Assembly: GCF_036850765.1 (NCBI RefSeq)
Contig: NC_089495.1
Location: 194,325,847-194,389,846, forward strand
DNA: 64,000 nucleotides
DNA from: Saccopteryx bilineata
Lineage: Eukaryota; Chordata; Mammalia; Chiroptera; Emballonuridae
Reading direction: 5' to 3'
Part shown: piece after piece, positions 1 through 12,480 of the stretch
Position numbering within the stretch: position 1 is the stretch's first letter
Layout of the letters: every line of letters starts with the position of its first letter
Program-made: the position numbers and the translations under genes
The notes under the pieces: generated by a model
The model's input: only the letters and a program-made list of their open reading frames with translations
Databases searched by the model: none
What the model was told of the DNA's origin: nothing

Positions 1-189
1 TCATAAGAAATACATGAATCAGGTCACTTTTCAATGAAGCTTAAGGCCCCTTTACACCATCTCCCATCTGGTCCTTCCCTCCCCCCTCCCCCATTCCTCA
101 GAAGTCACTTGGAGATGAGCTTGGGTGAGCGTGATTGCCTACCATTTTTATACTTGAGCATGCATTATATGTGCCCACCAAAAATAAGC

Positions 190-490
190 AGCATTGTTTT
201 TTTTTTAATGTAAATGGATGCATACTAGATGTATCATCACTCTGCAACTTGCTTTTTTCTCTCCAACAATGTTTTTGAAAGCTATCATGTTGATATATAT
301 AGCTCTGGTTCACTCCATTTAAGAGGCTGTATTCCTTTGTATGAACAGACTCCATTTTTATGTGTCCATTCCCTTCCCAGTGGGCATGTGAAATGTTTCC
401 CCTTCCCCCTTATTACCAGCAGTGCCGTGGTGACTATCTATGCATGCCTGTCCTGGAACACGGGTCGATGTTTCTCTAGCAGAGATTTCC
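190..490 (-). mobile_element. Old L1 (L1M-type) 3' end fragment, antisense
   Basis: The + strand reads like the reverse complement of an ancient mammalian L1 3' end, with phrases recalling small-image wording such as TGTGTCCATTCCCTTCCCAG and an AT-rich lead. It is diverged and has no intact frame. The subfamily cannot be set by eye. Confidence 0.4.
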
Positions 491-2639
491 GGGTCATGGG
501 AAGTCATGTAATAAATAAATAAATAGATCAGGGTGGGGGTTATTGAAATGATAATAGTTATCACATACTGAGCTTTGGGCTGTGTTCTAGGAGTGTCATG
601 TGCATGATCTCATTTAACCCTTACACTAAAACCACCTGGGAGCAAAGATCATGTCATTTTCAGATGAGAAGGATAAGGCCCAGAGACAGGCAGGATTCTC
701 TTAGAGCCACACAGCAGGGTTGGATGGAGTCTGGACCAAGACCTGGCTTTTCTTAGCCTCAGACACCCACAACCTCAATATTGATCTCTTCTTCTACTCA
801 TGGGGGGTTAGGGCAAGAATATCTGGAAAAAAACTAACTGAACCATTCTGGACCCAGAGCCCAGAACCCATAACATTCAAAGTGGCATGTGTCTCCTGGG
901 AATAGGATAGGTGTTCAGGTCATCTCTGGGCCAGGAGACTCATCTTCTCAGCTGGGAACACCGTCTCACACCTTGCAAGTTTTCCTTCATGCATGTGATA
1001 TCAGGGCTCAGGCAGCAGAGGCAGGGACTGGCAGGGACACTAAACTGTGGAATCTTAGGATCCTGCGCTTGATGACCTACGAAGAGAAACTGAGGCCCAG
1101 GAGGAGGGTTGGGGTGGGGCAGCTTTGCTGAAGGCCGTCTCAGCACTGAACACAGGGTCGGCCAGAGGACAAGCAGGGTCAGGAGGCTGCCTTGCCTCTG
1201 TCCAGTGTCCTGAACAGTTGGGAAGAGGAACCTGGAAGCCTGGTCCAGGGTTAGTGGCCCAGAGGAGCCAGCCACAAAGCCAGGTACTGTCGAGGGCCAC
1301 AAGCAAACAGGAAAGAGCAGGAGGGTTGTCTCCCGGGGAGCTGAGGCCTGGCTTCTGCACCCAGCTTCACACAGGAGCCACTCTGGTCCCCTCTGCCTGG
1401 GCTCTGGACCCTACTCTGTGCTTCTGCCCTCAGCCTTCCTCCTGCACCTCAACCTCTCCCGCTGTGCAGGCCCCTTCCTGAGGATCTCCCCTTCAGGAAG
1501 CCCCTCCCTCACCCCCACATTCCTCTCCAGCTACGCCCCTCCCCCTTCTCTTCTTGATAAGCCCAACTCATCAAGTTGTCTCCGTTTGACTCCACTCCAA
1601 TCTGGTGTCGGCCCCCCTCCCCCTTACAGCTCTCACAGTCCCCGCCCCCACGGCCTCCCTGGTGCTGCACCACACCACGATGCTTCTGTTCCCCACTCTG
1701 ATCCCTGCACTGTCAGGTCATCACCCTTGGTCTCTTACATGGAAACCCCCCGGGCCACACTGTCCTCCGAAGTCCCTCTTCTCTGACCTCTGTGACCCCC
1801 ACCCTCTCCTGCCTCTCTGATCGTTTCTTCTCTATCACCGTTGCCATCTCCTCCTCCACCGGCCCCTTTATTTGTTTTAAAAACATTATTAAGTTAAAAA
1901 AAATACAAGACGTATTGAGAGAGAAAAGAACACAAATGACTTTCGATCTCACCAAGCAGTTATTCCCCCACTGAGTCTTTTTAGGAAACAGATGTGGCAT
2001 GTGCCCCACACGCGCTCTGTGTACAGACTTCTAGGACCCCCGCCCTGCCAACTGCTCTCCAGAAATAAACCCTGTTCACAATTTCTCATAATTCCTTCTA
2101 AAAAACTGTGTTGTATTCTCTTTATTTACCCTGAAGGGATTGCACGAACACCCTTCCTGTGTTCCCCATTCTTGTCTTGAACCACGGTAGTGTTTTTGTG
2201 GGCACAATGCCCGAATCACCTGTTGCCAGCTTTAATTTCCTCTCTGGATTCCAGACCTACATATTCAACTGTCCAACTGGCATCTCCACTTGGGTGGCCC
2301 CCAGAGCTTCCTACTTTCTGTGGGTCTAGCATCTTCTCTTGCAAGCTGGCTCCCCCTCTTACTTCCCCCAGCCCTGCCTACCCCCCTCTCCCCAAAAGGT
2401 TCTACTATTCACCCAAGCCAGCAACCTGAGAGTCACCCCACAGACAGCCTAAGGTCCCTGGCAGTCTGTGTCTGAGTCTGGGACGCACCTCTTAGGTCGT
2501 GGAACCTTCCTGGGATCCAGATTCCGGGTGTGTTCTTGTGGGATTAAGTGACAGTACCTGTCAGGTGGGCAGGCCTTTCCTGGCGCACAGGATCTGCTCA
2601 GCAAATGCTGGCTGTGGTTATTTTTATTATTATCCACAA

Positions 2640-3540
2640 CTCTTCCCTTTCCCAGGCACCTTCACTCCTCCAAGCACCCACGCCTGTCCATTCTCTCAGC
2701 CCGACCTTCTTGAAGCCTCCTGCCCAGTCTCCCCCAGTCACCGCCGGCCCCTCCAATCTGTTCTCCTCTTGATATCTGGAGTGATCATAAATCTACGCTG
2801 TCACTCCCCTGTTCAGTAATCCCAGCACATTAACTCCAGGGTCATTCCTGTGGCTTAGGGCACAGCACAGATCCAGCAAGAATGTCTCAGCTGTTTATGA
2901 CCAGTGTCCTCTCGTTGGTTGGTGCCCCACTGAACTGACCAGTACACATTCTTGATGGGCCCGAGGTTCTATGCAGTCTGCCACCAGCAGCCTCACCAAC
3001 CCATCTCTCTTTGGACTCCTAATGGTTCATGTGTCAATTGAAGCCAACGTCATATGTGTCTCCAAACAGAACACACTTTCTCTCTGACCTCTGAGCCTTC
3101 GCATATGCTGTTCCCTGGGCCTGAAATTCTCTTTCCCTTCTCCCCTTCTGGCCAATTTCTACTTATCCATCTCGTCGCTCTCCAAGAAAGATGCTCCCTC
3201 ATCCCGTAACAGCCTTTATAAAGTTTATCACATTCATGATTTCTTGGTGAGGGACTGGGGGGGTTTCTCTCTCTTACTGGTTTAAAATACATTCTTGCCT
3301 ATGGTTCCTCTACCACTAAAATGCAAACCATTCAGGGTGTGAGAAGCCAGTTCACCCAGTTGATTGCTGTATGCTCAGCTCCTGGCATGGAGGAGAGCAT
3401 TCAGAAAACATTTGTTGAATCACTTATTAACTCATCCACTCAACAAATATTTGTCGAGCACCTTTCTGCGCCAAGTACATCAGTGAATCAAACCAACACA
3501 ACTTCCTATCCTAGTGAAGCATACATGCTAGTGACGAGAG
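2640..3540 (+). mobile_element. L2 LINE 3' fragment(s)
   Basis: The block contains the typical mammalian L2 3' wording: a 'gatcataaatc..tgtcactcccctgttcag' type stretch, then a cytosine-rich run with a tyrosine/leucine-poor residue pattern, then an 'ACTCAACAAATATTTGTCGA' style tail near 3438. It is strongly diverged and probably two or more pieces. No coding capacity remains. Confidence 0.45.
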
Positions 3541-3701
3541 ACCAGCAATGAGCATCATACATAATGTGAGACAGCCATGTGCTAGAAAGTGATACATGCT
3601 CAGAAAAATCAGGAGACGAGGAAAGGGTGTTGGCAGAGCCTTGGAGAAGGGCTACAATTTTAGTTGGAGTGGCCGTGTTACTTTCCACTGAAGAGATACT
3701 A

Positions 3702-4298
3702 CAGTGTGTCCGTAAAGTCATGGTGTACTTTGACCGGTCACAGGAAAGCAACAAAAGACGATAGAAATGTGAAATCTGCACCAAATAAAAGGAAAACTCT
3801 CCCAGTTTCATACCTGTTCAGTGCAGTTCAATGTGGACTCATGCACAGATTTTTTAGGGCTCCTTAGGTAGCTATCCCTTATAGCCTCAACAGACTCCGT
3901 CACTGACTGATGGCCTACCAGAACGGGGTTTCTCCACCAAACTGCCGGTTTCCTTCAACTGCTTATCCCACCGAGTCATGTTATTCCTATGTGGTGGCGC
4001 TTCGTTATAAACACGCCGATATTCACGTTGCACTTTGGTCACGGATTCGAATTTAGCGAGCCACAGAACACACTGAACTTTCCTCTGTACCGTCCACATC
4101 TCGACTGGCATGGCCATGGGCTGCTCCGCTGTATACACGGTGTTACGTCATCGTCTGTGCATGTGCACATGCTGCCACATCATCCTACAGAAACTGGGAG
4201 GGTTTTCCTTTTATTTGGTGCAGATTTCACATTTCTATCATCTTTTGTTGCTTTCCTGTGACCAGTCAAAAGTGCACCATGACTTTACAGACACACTG
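3702..4298 (-). mobile_element. Mariner/Tc1-type non-autonomous element with transposase HTH relic
   Basis: The element is flanked by TA on both sides (3700-3701 and 4299-4300). It has terminal inverted repeats of about 108 bp (3702-3809 and 4191-4298), starting CAGTGTGTCCGTAAAGTCAT on the left and ending with its near-perfect complement. Between them, the minus strand from 4138 to about 3890 encodes a transposase N-terminal helix-turn-helix relic. It has the residues VQREYRRVYN, PPHRNN and KPRSGRPSVS, a pattern I recognise from the DUF4817-type domain of mariner/IS630 transposases. A frameshift near 3893 ends the open frame, and the catalytic DDE region is absent. It is an internally deleted copy that would need a transposase in trans. 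Confidence 0.85.
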
Positions 4299-4559
4299 TA
4301 TTTGAATAAAGATATTAAAATGGTCAGAGAGGGAGCTCCACAGATATCTGGGGGCAGAGGGAACAGCAGTGCAAAGACGATCAGGTAGGAGCCCGTCTGC
4401 TGTGTTCTGGGAAAACCCAGAAGGCCAGTGGGCTGGAGCGGAGTGAATGAGGATGAGCATAGGAAGGGGAGGTGGGGAGGAGGTCAAAGAGGCCAGGGGG
4501 TGGAGTGGGGGGGGGGGCTTGTAGAAACCTTGGCTTTTATTCTCAGAGAAATAGGTGCC

Positions 4560-5058
4560 ATTATTTTGTTGACAGATTTACTGAGGTGTAATTTACATAC
4601 TATAAAATTCACTTGTTGAAAGCATACCGTTCAGTGATTTTTAGTAAATTACAGAATGGTGCAACTGCCATCACTATCTGGTTTTAATGTTTATTTTACC
4701 CCAGAATGATCCTTTGAGCCCATCTGCAGTCTGTCTCCATTCCCACCATCAGCCCCGGCCAACCACTTACATTTTCTCTATATATAGATTTGCCTTTTCT
4801 GGACATTTTGCATAAACAAAGTCATATAATATGTGGGGGGGTTTTTCATCTGTCTTCTTTCATTGAGCATAATGTTTTTTGAGATGGGTTCCTATTATAG
4901 CATATATTAGCAGTGCATTCCTTTTTATTGCTTAATAGTATTCCGTCGTGTGGACATATGTTTTCATTTCCCTTGGGTAGATACCTAGGAGTAGAATCGC
5001 TGGATCATATGGTAAATTTATGTTTAACTTTTAAAGAAAGTACCAAACTGTTTGCCAA
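4560..5058 (-). mobile_element. L1M-type LINE 3' end, antisense
   Basis: The + strand is the reverse complement of an L1 3' end. It shows the familiar runs TTTACTGAGGTGTAATTTAC, TTTGCCTTTTCTGGACATTT, TTCATTGAGCATAATGTTTT and ATACCTAGGAGTAGAATCGC in the expected order. The piece is inactive and about 500 bp long. The segment after 5058 is not obviously L1. Confidence 0.8.
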
Positions 5059-6924
5059 ATGGGCTGCCATGCGGAGAAGAGCCGACAGCAGAGCAAGAAT
5101 GGAAGCGGGGAGACCAGTTGTTTCATTAACATAAATAAACCTGCTGGGTTCAAGGAGAAAGGAGTTAGGATGGTCACCACGTTGGCACCAAAGACCATCA
5201 TGGAGAACCCAGCCCAAGGAACCCCCACCTGCAAATCCAGCTTTCCCAGCTCCAGAAAGGCTCAGGAGGCCTGTGTGACTGTCACCCTGCCCTCTGCACC
5301 ATCCAACCCCAGACAGCTTCCATGCTGCTGAAGCGTGAAAATCCCCCATTTGGAGAAGAATCAGTATCAAGCATGACTGTTCAAAGTTACTGAGCCCTCT
5401 CCCCCCCAGGGAGATGACAAAATTTTCTTTGCAATTAAAATTCCTTTGAAACTGGGACCCAGGAAAATGCAGAGGAGAAAGCCTTTTAAACCAGGGGAAA
5501 TACTCTTCTTAGCAATTACCATGTGTGCGTTTCAACTAAAGCAGTTTCTCCTCCCTCCTCTTTGGTGGCTGCAGGGAACTGCCTGTGCCTGGGTTCTGCT
5601 TCTGCATTCACAGAGGGCCCAGGGGCCTCCCTTGGCCTTCAAAACGTTTCCCCGGCCAGTCCTTGCTTCTCTGCCCACTCTTCGCTGTTGGATCCCAAAT
5701 ACATTCCAGCCTTCATGCCAGGCTTTTACTTTCAATGTGACTTCCTGTGAGTCCTCCTTTTCCAACCCAGTGGCTCTTCTGCTAAGATGCAAGTCCATCT
5801 TTGTGCTCACTCTGGTCCTCTGCACTACTCCCTGCCATTGTCCCTCCCCATCTCACAGGGATCTTTCTGTCCTCTGCACAGGAGGATCTTTTCCAGCCTC
5901 TCCGCACAGTTTACTGAGCTCTGACCACAGTTCACTGTTAGCATCTTGGCCTGGGAATATGATGTCCAATGCATTAGAAAGAGCAGGGGTGTTGGAGACC
6001 TGGGCTCACTTCATTCCATCAACAAATACTCATTGAGTCATTATAATGTACCATGCATTTGCTAAGCCCTAGGGATTAGCAATTTCTGTGTTTAGAAATA
6101 GGAGGCTAGGTCTTTTTGGACCGACCTTTCAGCTGAAAAGAGTTAAGACTGCTGGATAAAATAGAAAAAGCATCTTATTAAAGCATCAAGGAGCTGACAA
6201 GTAAGCTCTTTTTGAGGAATTACCAGGAATTATTAGGTCAAAACTGAAGGGAAAACAGAAACCCAGAGAAGTTAGAGAACATAGAATCTGTTTTGGTCCT
6301 GAGGGCGTTTGCTGATCTTAGAAATTCTGAATTTGTTTTTTGATAATCTCATGGCATAAAGGGAACTGAAATCAAAGTCCATGGCCTGCAAAGGTGTGCA
6401 ACCAAATAGGAGACCCTCAATGAAATAAATTGGGACTCCCATGGGCTTCACCCTTGGGATCAGGGTGAACCATAGTTAACCCAGCCTTGAATCATGGATT
6501 GGCAGCCTCATTTACACTATTTGGGTATGTCAGGCAACCTCAAACCTTGAATTTTTTTTCCCCACCTTCAATCTTGAATTTTGCTTAAAGTAGACTCAGA
6601 GTGGTGGCCACACAGCCAAATGCAGATCCTTGTTATAATAAAATATCTTCACCCTGGACTTGAAATTCTTCCTAAAAATTCTTTCTAAAAAAAAGAAAAA
6701 TCCAGGAACAATGGCCAACACACAGTCAAAGAGAACCAGACATGCCAGGAAACAATGCTAATGAGCTAAGCGCTAGAAACATTGTAAGCAAACAAATGGC
6801 ATCCCTTGCCCATGGAGCTTACAGTCCAGCAGGGAAGACAGACATCAAAACTCTTATCAAGACCTCGAAGAACCTCTGCATTGCCCAGGGAAGTCACTTC
6901 TCTGTCCTTGGTTTACTTTGCCTC

Positions 6925-7380
6925 TCAACCACTTACAACATGCTGACCTCTAGTTCTACTCTTGGTTTCCATGACACCATAGTCCCTTGGATGGCCTCCA
7001 ACCTCAATGGCAGTTTCCATTCCGTCTTTCTGCTTCCTTCTCCTCCTGTATTTTATCTCTGACGTTGGAGTACCCCAAGGATCACTTCCGGGCCTGCCCT
7101 CTGTCTCTCCCCAAGCGATCTCATTCATTTCCTCAGCATTAAATATCACCCACCTACATGCTGATGAACCTCTCCTTGGAATTCCAGGCTGTACCATCCA
7201 ACTTCCTGCCACACGTCTCGACTTTCAGGGTCTTGTGAATGTCTTAAACATAACATACCTGGAAAGTTACTCTTGTTTCTTCTCCAACTCTTTCTTCCCT
7301 AATACACTCCATCACGGTGTCACACCATCTAGTGTCAAGCCGAAAAATCTAAGAGTCACCCTGAATCCCTAGTTTGAATT
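6925..7380 (+). mobile_element. L2 LINE reverse-transcriptase relic
   Basis: The frame 7007-7372 reads like a decayed CR1/L2 reverse transcriptase. There is a VPQGS motif followed by HLHADE in place of the YADD catalytic box, then KNLRVTLNP where L2 has KNLGV. Active-site residues are lost, so it is a fossil. Confidence 0.6.
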
Positions 7381-7439
7381 AGGGTGGTGATAGACATGAT
7401 GCAGAGTGGTCAATCTAGCATTGTTTAATTAAAGTGAAA

Positions 7440-8070
7440 CAGACTTAGTAATAGATTGTCTATTGAGGGTACAGGACTGAGAGCTGTCAAGCCTGACTTC
7501 CAGCCTTCTGGTGGTGGGGTCATCTGACAGATGTGGGTGCCATTCACTGAGATGGGGCACTCTGGAGAAAGGCAAGTTTTAAGAAGGAAGAGCCTAAGTT
7601 TGGCTTCACACATGTTGGGTTTGATGTCCCCCAGAGGCATCGAAGTGGAGGTGGCCTGAGGGCAACGCCTGGATTTCAGAAGGGAGGCTGAGACTAAGCT
7701 TGGGAGTTATAGTATTGATGGGAATTGGAGCCACCGACGTGGCTGAGATTGCCCAGGCAAAGACTGAGACGTTTGTGGTTGGGATGGAAGAGGATGAATC
7801 TGCCAAAAAACCATTGAAGGCGTTATGAGAGAAGAAGGAAAAAGCCCAGTTGTCTAGTTTTGTGTTTCAAATGCTGATGAGAAGTGGAGTCAAGGGAAGA
7901 GTGGAGAACATCCATTGGGTGTAGCAAGATGGTGGTCATGGGTGACCTCTGTGTACCCTCTTGATACAGAGTTGGGGATGAAAGCCAGATGGCCCTGGGA
8001 TGAGAAGAGAATGGGGGCACGTAAAGGGACTTGTGAGTACAGCTTGTCTTCAGAGACATTCTGTTATTAA
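7440..8070 (-). mobile_element. L2 LINE ORF2 relic, antisense
   Basis: Minus-strand translation around 7540-7560 gives CPISVNGTHI, which matches the region after the reverse transcriptase in mammalian L2. The surrounding + strand has the usual antisense L2 wording. It lies next to, and opposite in orientation to, the L2 piece on its left, so the two are separate insertions or an inverted copy. Confidence 0.55.
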
Positions 8071-8339
8071 GGGAAGGGGCTGGGGGGGTGTCAGGAGGTC
8101 TACGCATCTTTTCTGTTCTGTTTTGTTTTTTGAGATGGAATCTACTTGAGCATACATGCATGCTGATGACCGGGAGCCCGTTAGAGAGAGATGAAATTAA
8201 CGCAGGAGACGGAACAATTTATAGTGTAAGTTTCCAAAGATGCCAGGAAGGTGTGAGTGGGCTTCTGAGCCCAGATCAGGGGACTGTCCTCAGACAAGAG
8301 GAGAGACATTTTCTCTGTTGCAAAGGGCAAGAATAGAGG

Positions 8340-8440
8340 ATGGACACAGCTGTGTTTCCTCATCTATAAAATGGGGATAATAATAGTTCATGCTTTGGGG
8401 TTGGGGTTTGATAAATGGATGCTTATAATGGGCTCAGTCC
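8340..8440 (+). repeat. MIR SINE tail fragment
   Basis: It shows the MIR core-to-tail wording, including TTTCCTCATCTATAAAATGG followed by ATAATAATAG. Only the 3' half is present. Confidence 0.6.
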
Positions 8441-8569
8441 AGGGCAATAATCACAGGTGGTGGAAGCTCTACAAACAGCAACTGCTATTATTATCTTCAT
8501 GCTCATGACTGTGATCCACTCTGGCTTGTGGATAATAATAATCAAGCCTCACCTGGTTACAGCACTGGA

Positions 8570-8735
8570 CTATTTTCAGAGGATTACTTTTATATTCATC
8601 ATTTACCCGAGCCTCACAACAAACCTGGGAAGACTTATTTTCCCTGTTTCATGGGCGAGAACACTGAGGCTCAGAGAGGTCAAGCGACTTGCCCAAGGTC
8701 ACACAGCTGGTAGCAGGAGAGTCAGGAGTCCCATC
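8570..8735 (-). repeat. MIR SINE, antisense
   Basis: The reverse complement of the MIR core is clear: ACTGAGGCTCAGAGAGGTCA, then GACTTGCCCAAGGTCACACA. It is one of the best-preserved MIR copies in the window. Confidence 0.8.
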
Positions 8736-9439
8736 CAGGTCCCGCTTTTTGTAAAGTGTCCTCCCAAAAAGTGTCCTCCTACATGTCCTCCTTTCTGATA
8801 CTGGAAGACTAATCTGTAAATGTCCGTATTCAATCAATGCAGAGTCGATCCATTGCGTGTGATGTGACGTATTTGTATCTAAATGAGTACTTGTTTCTTA
8901 CAGTTATTATTAAAAATTATTAAGCATTAAGCATAATTACAATATAAAATATTACAAATTTTTTATTATGCATTTATCATATTATAGTGTATTATTGTTG
9001 CAATGAACAAAATGTTTCTTTTATTTATGATATTGTTTTCTTCCATTTATTTTTGTCCTCCTTTTCATTGTAAAAAAGTTGGTCACCTTATTATTGAGCA
9101 TCTACTATGATATGTGCTGGTCCCCAGGTTAGGCTCTGGGGTATAGAAATGCATTGGATCCTGCCCCTGCTTCCAGTAGGAAGAAGAGACAAAACTGGAG
9201 GTCCCTGGGGCTGTGGATGGGAAGCTGCAGAGGAAGTAGGAAGTGACAGCTCTCGCTGGGCAGGCTTGGGGCAGGGCGAGTGCTGACCTCGGGCCCCAGA
9301 CACAAGAACACAGTGACAGGCAGTCTCCCTGGTCCTGGCAGAGCAGCCATCTTACTTCTCCCGGGTGTGTTAACTGGTCTTGGGTGTCTTCTGTCTACAC
9401 GTCTGCACAAGCCACGTGGAACAGAGCGAGGCAGCAAGG

Positions 9440-9660
9440 AACAGGAGGAGTGCCAAGTTAGGAACGTGGTTTCGACGTCAGACTGCTGGTGTGACATTGG
9501 GCAAGTCACCTGACCTCTCTGTGCCTTATCTCCTGCATAAAATGTTAATAGAAACAAGACCTGCCTCATTAGGGATGCTCGCAAATTAAGTGGGTTACAC
9601 ATGTGAGGTGCTCAGAATAGTGGTATCCAGCGCTCAGTAGATGTTAGCTATATTTTTCTC
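9440..9660 (+). repeat. MIR SINE, nearly full length
   Basis: In order it shows the TGTGACATTGGGCAAGTCAC core, a CCTGACCTCTCTGTGCCTTA stretch and a tail ending in CAGTAGATGTTAGCTAT. Confidence 0.75.
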
Positions 9661-10619
9661 ATTTATTATTTTCATTGGCAGAAGATTTGGGTCCATTATC
9701 AGCTCCCCTGTGCACTAGGAAAATTCATCCCCTCTCTGAGGCTCTCTCCATCAGGAAATGAGGAAGGAAGTAGATTTCCAGCTCTGATATTCTGACAGAG
9801 GAATGAATGGGGGTGGATAATTGTAAGGGGGTGGGAAATGAGACAGGAAGAGAACAGGGCAGAGCTGGGCACTGAGGAGCGAGGAGACTCCCCCGCAGCC
9901 TGCAGTGTAGGTGAGCCATGAAAGGTCAGTTTACAGAAAAGAATTAGCAGTAGGATCATGGAGGACCTTAAATGCCAAAACAGTGCTTGTAAGGGATGGC
10001 AGGGCTTGATGAATTATTTACAGACTGTGTCCAGTCATTAGATAAGAGGCCCTCTGCAGAGGCAGTGGTCTCCCTGTCGCTGGAGGAGTGCGAGCAGAGG
10101 CTGGGGTCTAAGAAATCAGACATCAGATGGGTGTGCCAAGGCCTTAGGGGACCTGCAAGCCTCCGAGAGAGACTCTAAGACCCTCCAAAAGCAGCAGCTG
10201 GAGGAAGAGGCAGTGGCATAAGTGGGACTTAAGTCCTCCAGCTCAGAAGTCAGAGAGGCTTCCTCTGTGTGACATTGACAGTTGACCTTAGCCCAGTTTG
10301 CCCCATCTATAAAATGGGGCTGATGACAGTGTCCGCATCACGGGAGTGCGAGGGATAGATGCAACAGCTTCTACGTGCTTGTTACTCTGGGGTTGCTAGT
10401 ACCCCTCCGCCTTGGCCTCTGGAAAGCCCTTCCACCGTCGTGGCCTCTCCTCTCTCCCATCCTCGGAGGAAACAGCTGCCCTGGAGTGTGGGGCTGACGA
10501 GGCTCCAGCCAGAGACCTCCCTAAGGAGCTTGCCATGGTTACCAGCTGCCTGCAAGGAGAGGCCATAAATCCTGAGCCTGGTGTGGCGGGCGGGAGGGAA
10601 CCCATGTGTGGGGTGGGCA

Positions 10620-11085
10620 GTGGGGCCGCTAAGTGGAATTGAATCTTGTTTAAGGAGGAGGCCTACGCCTTCCTGGGCCTGTAATTTACTGCGCAGTTGA
10701 CAACATGAACGAGGAATTTTCAGTGGCATAATCGCTTGGACCTCGGGGAACCACGAGAGATGAGCTTCGAGGCAGGCTGTGGCAGCCAGGCTTTAAGCGA
10801 AATCCTGGGCGCTGATCCCGCTGTGATCACAGCAGGTGGTAGACGGGGGCACAGGGCTCAGAGCAGGGCCAGGGCCTGGCTGGCTAAGCCCAGGGCTCAG
10901 GCCTTGTCTTGTCTACTGTCGTCTCCAGAGCCAGGGTCAGGCCCTGATCTTTCCGCCGCTTTTATGTAGCGGAACATTCGGCCTGAGATGGCTGTGACAG
11001 TGGCTGCTGACAGACCCTCGGCTGAGCCCCTTCTCGGGGGCTGCCCCCAGCCGAAGGAAGCTGTCTCACTCACGGTCACAGCCCC
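10620..11085. other. Repeat-poor block, possible conserved non-coding DNA
   Basis: This stretch has no SINE or LINE wording and has even composition, with CpGs kept (for example around 10740 and 10950). It also contains motif-like runs such as TTTTATGTAGCGGAACATTC and CTGTGATCACAGCAGGTGG. The open frames crossing it lack splice signals. A regulatory role is only suggested by its unlike-repeat character. Confidence 0.3.
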
Positions 11086-11383
11086 TGGATGGGTAGGCAA
11101 CCTGGCTGGGTCGGTTGCTGCAGGATTCAAAAGCTGGGCCCCTTGTCTCAACTTGGAGCATCACAGCCGCCAAGTGCCCCGTGGGGCCAGTGGAGGCCTC
11201 TGCTGGGACATCGCAGCACAACTTCTCCCTCTGCACGGCCCTGCCTCCCTGCCTCCCTCCCCCCTTCCATGGTGTTCCCCCGAAGCCTTCCCAACAAACT
11301 CCCGTGGGCAAATCTCTGTCCCGGAGCCCATCCCCGGGGAGCCAGACGCACGCATGGTCTTCCTCACCAAGAGGCTTGTTTTT

Positions 11384-11619
11384 TTTTTTTGTTGTTGTTG
11401 TTTTTTAATTTTTTTTGTTTTTGTTTTATTTATTCTTTTTTTTTTTTTTTTTAGAGAGGAGAGAGACAGAGAGGGAGAGAGAGGAGAGAGAGAAGGGGGG
11501 AGGAGCTGGAAGCATCAACTCCCATATGTTCCTTGACCAGGCAAGCCCAGGGTTTCGAACCGGCGACCTCAGCATTTCCAGGTCGATGCTTTATCCACTG
11601 TGCCACCACAGGTCAGGCT
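11384..11619 (-). mobile_element. tRNA-derived SINE (bat type), antisense
   Basis: A poly-T tail and purine-rich GAGA tract lead into a tRNA-like head on the minus strand, ending GCCACCACAGGTCAGGC on +. The 16-bp direct repeat CAAGAGGCTTGTTTTT flanks it (about 11368 and 11620), which is the target-site duplication. The head includes GTTTCGAACCGGCGACC, the complement of an RNA polymerase III B-box. The family looks like the bat Rhin/Ves group. Confidence 0.85.
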
Positions 11620-12214
11620 CAAGAGGCTTGTTTTTAAGCAGCGTTGTGTGTCCTGTTGGGAGCGGGTCACAACGCTTTCTTTCTAGATGGGGAGACTGAG
11701 GCTTGCAGAGGGAAGACATTTATTCAAGAGCCCATGGTGTTAGGAGCAGAAGATGGGATGCCTGACCCTGGCCTACGAGTCCGACTCCTCCGCTTTACAG
11801 ATGGGAAGACTGAAGCCCGGAGAGCTGGGAGGGTCTGACTCAGCATCTGCCAGCAGGTGTAGGGCAGAGAAGGGCAGTGGAAGCAGGGGGCGAGGGTGAA
11901 AGCTCACAGCAGTGGGCTTGGATCCCAGACACGTGGTCTTCAGTGAGCCACCTCCTCTGGGTGGCTCTGTTTTTCATCAGTAACTGGAGAGATTAAAGGC
12001 CATCTCAGGAGGACAGTATGAGGGTTGCCTAAAATAATGACAGTAAGAGCTCTCACTGTGTGCGGAAGGGACTCTTTATGTCAGTCTTGGTGACTCTCTA
12101 TGAAAACACAGCACCCAATGCTTGGTCCCCATTACACAACTTCCTGACCGCCTGGTCTTGGGGCTCCCCAGCCAGCAGGAGTATCTGCTAGGGATTTCTT
12201 CCAGACTTGGGCCA

Positions 12215-12480
12215 GGTTCCGGAGCCAGACTTTCCTAGCTCAAGTCCTGGACTCCTTCTTCCTGGCTGTAATCCTGGACAGGTTACTTTATCTCTCTGGG
12301 CCCCAGTTTCTTCCTCTGTAAAATAAGAATAGATAATAGAACACACTGTGACACGGATGAGACAAGGTAACTCAGGTAAAGTGCTTAGTACTGGGGTTAA
12401 TAATAAGCACAGCCTCTGATTTTGAGCTCATCAAATCCACAAGTCCTGATACATAGAAGCACTCTATAAATGTTGCCTAT
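12215..12480 (+). repeat. MIR SINE
   Basis: The wording GACAGGTTACTTTATCTCTC, GGGCCCCAGTTTCTTCCTCT and TGTAAAATAAGAATAGATAA follows the MIR order. The tail is diverged but includes AAAGTGCTTAGTACTGG. Confidence 0.7.

Noticed and set aside
1418..1786. 122-residue open frame rich in proline and serine
   Set aside because: Pyrimidine-rich repeat-like DNA with overlapping frames and no supporting signals.
5446..6036. 196-residue open frame in the upstream region
   Set aside because: No domain or splice support, with composition typical of diverged repeat DNA.
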